Both the position numbers and the translations under genes were made by a program. This document shows positions 26,283-35,542 of a stretch of 64,000 bases of DNA, in pieces; within the stretch, counting starts at the first letter, position 1, and each line of letters begins with the position of its first letter. The stretch is from Adineta ricciae (taxonomy: Eukaryota; Rotifera; Eurotatoria; Adinetida; Adinetidae): NCBI GenBank assembly GCA_905250025.1, contig CAJNOJ010000200.1:1-64000 (forward strand), written 5' to 3'. A model generated the notes under the pieces. The model made no database searches, had not been told where the DNA came from, and worked only from the letters and a program-made list of their open reading frames with translations.

Positions 26283-27052
26283 ATGTCATATAATTACACT
26301 ACCGAAGTAGAATTCGATTATCTATTTAAAATCCTAATCATTGGCGACAGTGGTGTCGGGTATGCGTTGAAATTGTTGTAGTAACACTTAAATATGACTA
26401 TTCGTTCTTTTAGAAAAACTACGATTTTACAACGTTTTGCTCAAGATTATTTCTCGACAGAATATGTCGCCACAATTGGTGTTGGTAAATATTTCATATA
26501 TGTTTGGGTAACTTATCTCTTTTGATGTTTGTTTTCGTAGATTTTCAAATCAAAACTATCGATGTTGATCAAAAACGCTGTAAACTGCAAGTCTGGGACA
26601 CAGCTGGTCAAGATCGTTTCAAATGTGTTGTTTCATCATTCTATCGCAATGCCAATGGTGTTATGATCTGCTTTGATTTGACAGATTTAGAAAGTTTTCG
26701 TAATGTTGGCAACTGGATTGAAGAAGTAAAACGATACTGTCCTGAACAAACACCTATTTTTCTTGTTGGCACCAAATCTGATTTACAGACACGACGCATG
26801 ATTCCCTACGAAACAATCAAAGCCTTTGCCCAAGTCAAACAACTCTCGTATTTGGAAACGAGTTCAAAAACAAATGAAAATATCGAACGTTGTTTTTGTG
26901 ATTTTACAGCAATGTTAGTTGCGCACACAAATCAAATCGAATTGGCACATAAAAAAGAGCCGAAAAAGCCATTGGTCGATCTACGCGAGAGAGGTAAAGT
27001 AATCGGAAACAACAATTCCGGTTGCTGGGGTGGCGATAAATGTACAATTTAA
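26283..27052 (+). CDS. Rab-family small GTPase
   Basis: Three exons (26283-26359, 26414-26484, 26541-27052) give 219 residues. All G motifs are present: P-loop GDSGVGKTT (split by intron 1), switch I STEYVATIGVDF, switch II WDTAGQDRF, TKSD in place of NKxD (found in many Rabs), and ETSSK. The switch and interswitch sequence (FQIKTIDVDQKRCKLQVWDT) is of the Rab8/Rab35/Rab43 type. Such GTPases recruit effectors to transport vesicles. The C-terminus is odd: it ends GCWGGDKCTI, with single cysteines at -10 and -3 and no CC, CXC or four-residue CaaX box. Prenylation by the usual Rab route is therefore uncertain. Exact subfamily not assigned. Confidence 0.9.
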
Positions 27053-27403
27053 ATTTATACTTCATCACTGTGAATACATGTGACATAAAAGCTATTTTTC
27101 TACGAACTGATTTTTCGTTTTTGTTATCGAACAGTATAATGTTGATATTTCTGTGTGTTTCTTCGTTTTTTTATTATTATTAAATATACAAAATATTCAC
27201 ATGTCTACAATTCACTATTGGGCTGTTAACGATAGTCGGGAAAAGAGCGCAAAACTAATTACAACTAAAATTGTAAATTTGCGTATAGAAAGAAATACTT
27301 AACTAAACAAAGTGAGAAAAAAAAACTTCTATAATACACGTTTACATCACAGCGACACTTGTTGGACGTTGAGATACATACGTAGATAAAAGGAGGACGT
27401 ACA
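27053..27403. other. spacer between convergent Rab and ceramidase genes
   Basis: AT-rich, with an ATTAAATA-type sequence near 27179. No gene is seen. Confidence 0.5.
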
Positions 27404-28794
27404 TTAGATAATAGATTTTGTAGATATATTATCATCACTCATATCACTATCATCATGAAATTTCAAATAAGGTAACGTGAACCACTTCCATAGTTCATTG
27501 GGCCAATAATGTAAATGCAGATTTGCCTGAGGATTTTGATGTTTGATTGTCAAGAAGCCGCAAACAACAATCGCTTCGTTACTACTGAACAGAATTAAAA
27601 CGTGCCAAATGGCATGCAAATAAGGAAAGGATATGGCGAGCCAAAATGAACAAAACATTCGATCACAGATCCAAATTGTAACTGCAACTACCCACATACC
27701 AAAGCAGTGGAGACCGAGGCTTCTGATGCGCGAATTGTCCGAACTAGAACAAATGCTGATTGATACAAATCTTATTATGAGACTTATTTTACCGTTTCAG
27801 ATGTATTATAATAAAGCCAATCGAAGGTAGACCAAGAATCATCAGAGCAAATGCATTGGCGTATGGATAAACAAATGATAAACACGTAATTATAACTGCA
27901 AAGACCACACATGTGTACACAAATCGATGTCTAAATACAAACAAGTGGCAATTAAAACTATATGCAGGATAGAGAACCTACCGTTGAACACGAAATGACT
28001 GAGGTAAATAAATACTTGGCAGAAACAATGCATAACCAGCCGTCAGTACCCAAAGGATTGATATTTCATCGACCAGTTGTCCAACCTAGACAGAAATGAT
28101 TATTCCTTTTTTTTTTTCGTCCAAACTCTCGTCGATGAACATACGAGACTTAAGGTGGCATGAAAATAAACTGAACCGACACCGATGATAATCAACAGAA
28201 TCCATAAGATCATAATACCATTGGCTACTCGTTTCGAGTACGGTCGAAAGAGAAAGATCATAACTGGTGGTACCAAAAAGAAGAATATGTTGGAGATCTT
28301 AACGAAAGAAAAAAAAGTTTATACTAACACTTGCCTTCAATTTGAATCTATTCGAGATGAAAAACAACTCCCTCGTCAAACGAATCGACCTATTCGATCA
28401 TTAAAATAGCAAGCAGGAGAAATGGAAACAAATGAGCATGCATTCATATATGTAAATATAGAGCAAATTCCAGAAATAGAATTAAACGGAAAACAAGACG
28501 TCGTGTTACCTTTCAACCGAATGATTTAGTCTGTTAGCCTGCAATATAAATATATTTATAAAAAAAACATTGCTTGAGTGAATTAATAAAAAGCCTTTTG
28601 TTAGTTGACTGCTATCCATGCTGGATGAGTAATGATCGTTTCGGTTCAGTACTTACTGTGTTCCAAAATTCAGCTATGTGAGAGCTAACGACATAGTTTG
28701 GCTCACACCAATCAACTTTACTTGATCCAAGTTGAAATGGATTTTCATTAGTAGGAGTCGAATCGAGTTTTGACTGTAATGTGGTTAAATACAT
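27404..28794 (-). CDS. ACER: alkaline ceramidase (ACER2-like)
   Basis: Five exons (28657-28794, 28145-28297, 27982-28085, 27793-27930, 27404-27743) give 290 residues. It is a seven-helix membrane enzyme of the ACER/CREST family that hydrolyses ceramide to sphingosine and fatty acid in ER/Golgi membranes. Diagnostic segments are LGSSKVDWCEPNYVVSSHIAEFWN (shown in part: VDWCEPNY, the calcium-site region), ISNIFFFLVPP, GVGSVYFHATLSLVGQLVDE (first zinc His, catalytic Ser and Asp region) and FPYLHAIWHVLI (two further zinc His). The end WPNELWKWFTLPYL matches ACER2. The first intron (28298-28656) is longer than the others; an open stretch near 28515-28540 inside it (ANRLNHSVE) is probably chance. 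No break was seen. Confidence 0.92.
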
Positions 28795-29027
28795 CTTGAA
28801 TCTGAAATAAAAGATGGAGGAATGAGCAACGATGAGCTAATAAAGAAAATCGTTTTCGTTTTATCTATCCCATTTTATTTGTTTGATGATAATTTTCATA
28901 GGAAAAACAAAGCAAAAACAATGAAGCAAAGACATTTTTTGCTATATTGTTATTTAGTTGTTGATTGAATGGGATGAATTTTTCTGTTCTCATTTCTTGC
29001 GCTTGGTTTTGCTTCTAAACGCTTGAT

Positions 29028-29486
29028 TTATTGAAAACCAGCTCGTCGAGCATATCCCTCCTGTTGTCGATTGTGACCACCACGTTGATTTCCACCTTGT
29101 TGGTTTTGCTGGTCGTTGCTTTCTTGTACACCAACATTAGGTAAACTTTTGAAGTCGAATGCGTTTAACATATCCTTGGTGTCTTGATCGATGGCGATCA
29201 TTGTTTGTGGTTCGAGTGCTGAAACTTCTGGAACATAGTTATCCCGTCGTTCACGTTCTTCTTCTTGAAGTTTAATCGAAATGCCACGAACAGGTCCAGC
29301 TTGAATACGTTTCATCAAATGTGTAATGAAACCAGCGATTTGATTACGAAGACGTTTCGTTGGGATAATGGCGATTTCTTCGACAACACGTTTGTTGGTA
29401 TGAAAATCCAAGGTTAACTTTGTGTAGTACTTTTCGATGATTTGGCGTGATGCCTTCTTGATGGTTTTTGTACGAACACGACCCAT
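29028..29486 (-). CDS. RPS17: 40S ribosomal protein S17 (eS17), block copy 1
   Basis: A single-exon frame of 152 residues. The first two thirds are textbook eS17: [21 protein letters not shown], then [23 protein letters not shown] and [22 protein letters not shown]. eS17 is a structural protein of the small ribosomal subunit. The tail after [10 protein letters not shown] is unusual: about 30 residues rich in Gln, Gly, Asn and Arg ([17 protein letters not shown]), making the protein longer than the usual 130-135. PPP1R11, the unknown gene and MOB1 lie upstream on the same strand with gaps of 134-310 bp. The second copy at 52694-52940 is cut off. Confidence 0.95.
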   Translation of the reverse strand: MGRVRTKTIKKASRQIIEKYYTKLTLDFHTNKRVVEEIAIIPTKRLRNQIAGFITHLMKRIQAGPVRGISIKLQEEERERRDNYVPEVSALEPQTMIAIDQDTKDMLNAFDFKSLPNVGVQESNDQQNQQGGNQRGGHNRQQEGYARRAGFQ

Positions 29487-29620
29487 GTTTGTTGCTTAAG
29501 TGTGGTAGAATAGAGAAACAACGAGATAATCTAAAAATTGACAAGGCAAACAAAAAAAAACGAAGAGATTCATTCGTAAAAAAATAAAATGAATAAATTA
29601 TTCGAACATTATTTCTTTAT

Positions 29621-29977
29621 TTAGGAACTATCTGGTTTTCTAATGACTACTTTGACTTTTGGCTGACGGTCTTCGGCTTTGGCAGCATAATCAGATTCAG
29701 TATGATTTCGACAATGTTGACAGTTATCGAATTCTTTGTCTTCTTCGGTTTCGTTAGCATTCGACTGAGGATCATGTGGTTTTGTATAGATACAGCAACA
29801 TTTCGATTTCTTTTTGTTCATATATTCATTATCGACCGTTTCTTCTGACCAACGCACGCGCGGACCATTGTCAGATGGGCTCGTCAGTTCTAAAACGAGC
29901 GTCGGAGGATTTTCTCGTGAAGTATGTCTAGGTTCAGTTGAGGTTGTTGTCGTCGTTGTTCGACTAGATGTTGCCAT
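29621..29977 (-). CDS. PPP1R11: PPP1R11 (protein phosphatase 1 inhibitor-3), block copy 1
   Basis: A single-exon frame of 118 residues from MATSSRTT; an upstream in-frame ATG at 29986 is also possible. The diagnostic core is VRWSEETVDNEYMNKKKSKCCCIYTKP, here as RVRW (the PP1-binding RVxW/F motif), TVDNEYM and KCCCIYTKP. A Cys-His set follows (DNCQHCRNH). In animals PPP1R11/inhibitor-3 binds and inhibits PP1 and has been described as a ubiquitin ligase through its Cys-rich part. All key residues are present. The N-terminus has a Thr run, and its length differs by one Thr between the two block copies. Confidence 0.92.
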   Translation of the reverse strand: MATSSRTTTTTTSTEPRHTSRENPPTLVLELTSPSDNGPRVRWSEETVDNEYMNKKKSKCCCIYTKPHDPQSNANETEEDKEFDNCQHCRNHTESDYAAKAEDRQPKVKVVIRKPDSS

Positions 29978-30269
29978 GTGATACACTACGAGTGAAAGAT
30001 CGAAAAACGAAAATATTTATCTGAAAATAGAAAGCGAATGGTGCACCAATAACAATTTCAAGTTTTATTTTCAATTTGAACCACCGTATCAATGAAATCC
30101 ATTTCTTGAAACGACCATTGAAATGGGATTTCATAGATATACTACATATAGAGAACGAAAGTATTGATTTGGCTTAGTATTTGGAATAGTTTCAGTAGAA
30201 CGAAACAAAGAGAAAGAAGAGAAATTCGATCTGACATAAAGATCATAATTGATTATTACACAAACTTTA

Positions 30270-30890
30270 TCACACATACCAATCATAATAAGATTCATTA
30301 AGTATTCTTCCATGGCCGAGTGTTTGATATTTAATTGAACGTATCGCATACTCATTACCATTATTTGTCTGTTCGATATCAGATAAGATCGTTGTCGTTT
30401 GCCTCGTTGGACTCAAACGATCATACTGCAGCTGTACACGTTGTTTCCAATGACTATAGTCCATGGGATGAAGATTAGTAAGGCCGTTGTACACAATCGA
30501 ACGATTTATCTGTCGACCAAATAAACCATTGCGATATTCGAGTTGGAAGAGGCCAGGACAATGATCACATAGTAATCGTAATATTCGATCTAACATACGA
30601 ATTGTCCATGCATAACCATCATCAGCTAGTTTTCGACATGATATATGACATTGGATTTGGTATTCATCAATATTCCATGGAATATACAAATAGTAACGTT
30701 CATTCGATATCGTTAGCGAAAATTCAAAGGCATTATCTGACTCATCATTCGGACTGTGAAAAATAATGGAATTCGGTATCCAAAAATGTCGAAGAGCGAT
30801 CAGACGAACTTGCTCGAATGCACGATAAGTTAATAGATGATCGTGAGATTTGTTCAGCAGACTGAAATGCATATCAGTTAGATTCGACAT
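30270..30890 (-). CDS. unknown protein, block copy 1
   Basis: A frame of 206 residues from MSNLTDMHFSLLNKS to the end YYDWYV. A splice-acceptor-like CTTATTTCAG sits directly before the ATG, so a 5' untranslated or short upstream coding exon is likely. Visible features: a basic, Leu-rich N-terminal part (YRAFEQVRLIALRHFWIPNS), a block with W and paired Cys (RILRLLCDHCPGLFQLEYRNG), a motif NGLTNLHPMDYSHWKQR and a polar tail. There is no signal peptide or membrane helix in the chosen frame. The intact frame in both block copies (53728-54348) with mostly conservative differences says it is a real gene. I do not recognise the family. Confidence 0.65.
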   Translation of the reverse strand: MSNLTDMHFSLLNKSHDHLLTYRAFEQVRLIALRHFWIPNSIIFHSPNDESDNAFEFSLTISNERYYLYIPWNIDEYQIQCHISCRKLADDGYAWTIRMLDRILRLLCDHCPGLFQLEYRNGLFGRQINRSIVYNGLTNLHPMDYSHWKQRVQLQYDRLSPTRQTTTILSDIEQTNNGNEYAIRSIKYQTLGHGRILNESYYDWYV

Positions 30891-31198
30891 CTGAAATAAG
30901 AGAGAAGAAAAAACGAATCGAAGGAGATTTTGTTGAACAATAAAGTGGAAGAAAGAGATTATGCGTGTTGTTAGTAGAAGTATTAATTTGATCATTACGT
31001 TTCTACTGAAGAGAAAAAAACGAAAAGTTCCACAATATATTAACAAAGAGAAAAAAAAACGAGCAGATCGATCTCACATAAGAATATAAAAAAAAAGACG
31101 ACAGAAATGGCGTGTATTAGGTGATTGACAAATGTACAAGCAATCTTCTTTCTCTGATTAGAATTCATCTGACTAGAACAAAAGAAAGAAATTTCTCA

Positions 31199-32014
31199 CT
31201 AATGATCTTTAGTTGTTAACCGATCGATTAATTCTTGTAAAGGTGCTAATTCTTTTTTTTCGACTAAGGAAAATTCTTGAATGAAATAAACGAAATGTTT
31301 AAATGATGTATTTAAATGTGCTTCTTCTTTGAGCATAACAACTTCTTTGAAGTGTTGATGGTATATGTGAGCATAGACACGGAATAAGCGTTTTAAGATT
31401 GTTTTGGCAATGGAGAGGAAATTTTTGGGAAATGGCACACCGATTTTCGATGGAAAAAGACTTTCCTCATCGAGTTGATCTTGCACCCAAGACATTAAAT
31501 AATCAATGTAACGTGGTGCTGAACATTTAATAGGCTTTTTAATCGTTTGACCATCGGCCCAATGATATTCATACTTGGGTCCAGCTGTCATTAAGACACA
31601 TGTTGTTTCCGTGCAGAATTCGGTGATTGTACCGTAGAGCATGTTGATTTGATTGAAAAAATCCACAACTAAATCAAACGATTTACTAAGATATGTCAAT
31701 TTTCATTGCAAAGCGTCTGTACTGTTAACAGCAATCCATTCGTTAAGGTCTTCTCCATCTGGTAATTGAACAGCAAGGCGTAGGTTTCCACTTCCAAGAG
31801 TATTTTGAGCATGTCTCATCAAATCATGTTGTTTAGTACCTGTAAGTGAAAAAAAAATGAAAATAAAGATCGAATTGAACAGTAGATTCGAATACCTTCT
31901 GGTATATTTCGGTGAGGTTTGAACGTACGTTGTTGTCGACTAGAGTAAATTGAGAAAAAATGCGGTCTAAAGTCGATTTATCAAGTGATTGGCAACTTAC
32001 AATAGAAAATTCAT
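31199..32014 (-). CDS. MOB1: MOB1, MOB kinase activator (Hippo pathway), block copy 1
   Basis: Four exons (32001-32014, 31896-31939, 31723-31839, 31199-31668) give 214 residues, against 216 in human MOB1A. It reads MNFLFRQQRTFKPHRNIPEG, then LPDGEDLNEWIAVN, VDFFNQINMLYGTITEFC, YEYHWADG, IKCSAPRYIDYLM and FRVYAHIYHQHF. The zinc-binding Cys and His residues (EFCTETTC and HIYHQH) are all in place. MOB1 binds and activates LATS/NDR kinases in Hippo signalling and mitotic exit. This is the most conserved gene of the block: the two copies differ by about 1% in DNA, and the big exon's protein sequence is unchanged. Confidence 0.95.
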
Positions 32015-32739
32015 TTTAGCTCCTCGACATTGGAGATTGGACGAGTAAAAATATTAGTCTATCACATTGATCTTATCAGAATAGCAGAGATATTTTAGTG
32101 GAAATACTAACAAAATCGTGTTTTAATGATGCCATCTATTTATTCATTTTCGATCCTTGTTTTACCGTCTATGTTTATTTCATCGATCCTCTATTTGCTT
32201 TTCTTGCAAATATTGCATGTCCCAATGCATACATCTAGCGACATCTATTTAAATTAACGTTTATCGATGGTGAAAACCATCTATTCCCGGTTCTGTTCTA
32301 TTAAATCACGAATGATACACTCATTACATGCAGTTCAACGATGAGAAGTCTCGTTCTGTAAATAAAACATCAAAAACTTAATGATCAACATCATATGATG
32401 TTGACAAATTGAGAAGTACCTGCAATGTTTTTTTTACAAAGCAATGTTGCAACTACATTTCATGATAAAAAACCCTTTTTTTTCATTTACAACTTGTGGT
32501 GAAATGCTCGTTGTATCTATGCTTTTCAAGCATGGAATAGGCGTTGTCAGGGGCAAAGGAAGAAGTATTGTACAACTGTTGTGCAATACTTGCCCATGAG
32601 TATATATACGCGGTGTTTTACGTGTTTTTCTTTATCTTAAACTGTGAAGTAGAACGTGCATCGTCGCGTTTGTGCTTTGCGAGATCAACTCCGCTTACTT
32701 CGAATAACCCTCAACAGTGATCGAAGTAATGCAATAACA
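32015..32739. other. region between MOB1 and a TATA-driven plus-strand transcript
   Basis: It holds the MOB1 promoter side and, at 32601-32608, a TATATATA box pointing to the plus strand. No coding exon is recognised before 32740. The matching stretch in copy 2 is 55476-56225. Confidence 0.5.
32601..32608 (+). promoter_or_regulatory. TATA box upstream of a small plus-strand frame, copy 1
   Basis: TATATATA, 132 bp before the ATG at 32740, kept in copy 2 at 56084-56091. The orientation is inferred from the reading frame downstream. Confidence 0.4.
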
Positions 32740-32979
32740 ATGAGCGGTGGCTCTGTGCGACTCGATGGTCTTTTAAGATTCATCTTGGCTCGTCGGAGTA
32801 CACCGCATCTTTCACTTTCGTCTACAAGCTAATTTTCTTCTTTTTCTTTTCTCTTCCGGATTGACAGGCCCACATCAAGTGCCATTCTGTCTCCAACTAG
32901 CGGCTACGCAGTCGGCTCTTCATGAGACGCATCGCAGGTCAAACTGCGTTTTGTAGTGGAGATCGAATATACGGTGCAA
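32740..32979 (+). CDS. uncertain small two-exon gene, copy 1
   Basis: ATG at 32740 gives MSGGSVRLDG. A possible intron (GTCTTTTAAG...ATTGACAG) leads to a frame PHQVPFCLQLAATQSALHETHRR that stops soon after at a TAG. In copy 2 the same model reads through that point (TGG instead of TAG) to 56 residues. Family not recognised. The donor is weak. It may be a non-coding transcript. Confidence 0.25.
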
Positions 32980-33155
32980 GAGGTGGATACCTGCCGGTCC
33001 ACTGATATGATTTGAGCGAACGTGTTCTGCGTATATACATGATATCGATTCAGACATGTTTTCGTTCCATTTCATTGGATCGGCTAGGTGAAACGTCGAT
33101 GAAATACTACAAACAATCATTTATTGTCATGAAAAAGCAAACACAAACAGGTAAG

Positions 33156-34513
33156 TCAATGCATTTCGAGTGGTGTTTGTCGTCGAATGCGCATAGTTGT
33201 TTCTTGCATTGAATGATGCAATGCATATGTATTCCATTGTAAGCCATTGCGTGCTGTATTTTGTAGAGCAAGTGGCGTTCGAACGTAGAGACCATTGAGA
33301 TGGGATTGAAAACAATTTGTAAACCACCATGCACCATGATAGATTTGTGCACAATTGTCATAAAATAAGTTGTCAAAGTCGTGATCGAAGGTGGAGAATG
33401 ATGCACCATTTGCATTATCCCATGATGATGAAAGAGAATCGCCAGCCGTTGAGATGTTTGCAAGGAAGTTGGATACGGATAACTTATACTTTTCATTTTC
33501 ATTCTCTAACCGAAACTGACCATATTCAGCGATGAGAATGGATGCATCCCACGGTTTTAGATCGATTCGAAGACTAAATATTCAATAAATTTTTAATTTT
33601 GAGTTCTCAAATGAACTTACGCATATTCTCCTTGTTTGGTTAACTGATGAATCTTGTCATTTCCCAACCAAAATTCCATTTGTACATCTCCAAATCCAGT
33701 TTTATAATCATTCCAACCTCGATAAAAATCTACCGTACCATTGAATCGTCGTTGAATGACTGTCCACCCTAATTTCAACAAAAAAAAAATGAAAATCCTC
33801 TAAGTATTCTGACGTCTATTTATCGCTCCCGTCATACCAGTAACATTATTTTCAAATATACATTTAACTTCAAACGACTCGGTCGACGAACGAGGTTTAA
33901 TACGAAAGATTCCTTCCGAAGTGCTTGGTGACTGTTGACGCAGTACATCATCACAATCTAAACCAAGAAATACTTTAAAAATAACTTGACAAAATAAAAG
34001 TTTACCTGTCGGTAGTTCATTAACATCTAAATTTCTCTTTACAGAAATAAGCGGCTTGGCCCGTTGTGCAGGTTTCATTTGCAATTCATTCAGTAAGACA
34101 TTAATCATATTCGTCAGATTTTTAACTTTGTTCTCCATAAATGATATATTCAATGCAAATGTACGCTCTTGTTTTGTCATTTGTACAACTAGTTCATTAA
34201 ATGTGACATTGACATTTCGAACGGGTAATGACGAGTTTTTCATCTTGACCACTTCGTTCTCGAGATCAAATAATTTCATTTGTTGATCGTTGTAATAACT
34301 AATCATTTCGTCGAGAATAATATCCGTGATTTCACCTTTCATACTCGTCATATAATTTGACATTGTTTTTTGAACTTCTTCTTGGATGAATTCACGACGA
34401 CGAAAACGGGCACGCCGTTTTTTATGATGTTTCACATTCGAGTCGGCCAGTCGTGTCGATTCTAATACACACAGAAGAAAGCAAACTAGTAGGACGAATT
34501 GTTTGACAAACAT
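33156..34513 (-). CDS. secreted coiled-coil/fibrinogen-related (FReD) protein, block copy 1
   Basis: Four exons; the first is 34006-34513 and the last about 33156-33573; about 395 residues. A signal peptide is obvious ([19 protein letters not shown]). A basic patch ([14 protein letters not shown]) is followed by a helical, probably coiled-coil region of about 100 residues. The C-terminal half is a fibrinogen-related domain: [62 protein letters not shown], then [17 protein letters not shown] and the final Cys-containing loop. Domain order is that of ficolin/angiopoietin/FREP lectins, which bind glycans or surface receptors outside the cell. The calcium-site segment DHDFDN is present. Function as immune lectin or matrix protein cannot be told apart from sequence. 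The copy at 56641-57995 is intact too. Confidence 0.88.
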
Positions 34514-35542
34514 ATCTAAAAACAAGACAGTTTTCAAGCGTATTCGAGTAGGAATATTCTAATGAACATTTCGTGCTGTGTTTGATATGAAGAAATCAGA
34601 TAAAGACGTCATTCGGCGGCAGAGAAAGAAAGAAAGTAGCATGTTCATTTGAACTGGCATCTCTGATGTGCGAAGAAGATAACAGATGTGTGTTCATCAG
34701 CGAACATTCTCTCTGTTCATTAGATATATGGCTTCATTCTTAACAACGATGCACACTATTCTCTTTTTTTTCCCTCCATTAAATAAATAAACTCATTTTC
34801 TGAAAATTAAGTCATCAGACCAATGACCTTTTTTGAGTGGCGGAAACTAATGTAGTGGACTGCACGAGAGAACGAATGTCTCATCTTATGCATACAAACC
34901 ATGTTTATTAGTAAATCTTCTCATCATCGGGCACATCTGTTTTCACAACGAAGGTATTCGATACGGAACGATGTGTATTTCAGTGCAAATGAGAAAACGA
35001 ATGTTATGTTCATTATATGATTAGTACTGATAAAGCTGCTCATTTGCATATATCTATTGATGAAGAAGAAAAGGTCGAATGATAAGAAAGTTAAAATGGC
35101 ATTCAGTGATCAGATCAACGCCTTTGATTATAAAATAATTTTATCGATCGTTTGTTCGTACATTGACAAATGCAGAGTATCGCCGGAAGAGATCGAATAT
35201 TGTTGTTTCAAGGCTATTGATTGGAATGATAAACGAAGTTAATAGTCTACATATGTTGTTTATCAAATGAACAAATCGATGGCAAGACATGTGTTTCTTT
35301 TTATAGAAATGAATGAAGTGAACTACCACCCGTGGAGAATTTGATATCACAAGTGTTTATTCCATTTCAATGCAAACAATCGATTCACTTTTATTCGTAG
35401 AAGAATTCTTTTCAAGCATACAGTCGCTTTTATACGAATAGATCCTTTTTTGATAGTAGAACATTTGAAAGCAAGTGAAAATGATTGAAAAGATATTGTT
35501 GGCTGATGTTTATTTCTTTCTGAGGAAAAGAAATGAAAATAT
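34514..35542. other. intergenic between FReD gene and AOAH, copy 1
   Basis: It holds the FReD promoter side and the AOAH 3' end, plus a small plus-strand frame (35060-35242, listed apart). The same content is found at 57996-59024. Confidence 0.5.
35060..35242 (+). CDS. uncertain 60-residue frame kept in both block copies, copy 1
   Basis: The frame reads MKKKRSNDKKVKMAFSDQIN, then a hydrophobic piece (IILSIVCSYIDK) and an acidic/Cys end (EEIEYCCFKAIDWNDKRS). It looks protein-like and is open in copy 2 (58543-58725). However, the two differences between copies inside it both change the residue (I to R, C to Y), which argues against strong selection. Family unknown. Confidence 0.3.
   Translation: MKKKRSNDKKVKMAFSDQINAFDYKIILSIVCSYIDKCRVSPEEIEYCCFKAIDWNDKRS

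Noticed and set aside
28510-28545. Possible extra ceramidase exon (ANRLNHSVE)
   Set aside because: The flanking exons already join in phase (FWNT to ISNIFFF) exactly as in known ceramidases, so this piece is most likely intron.
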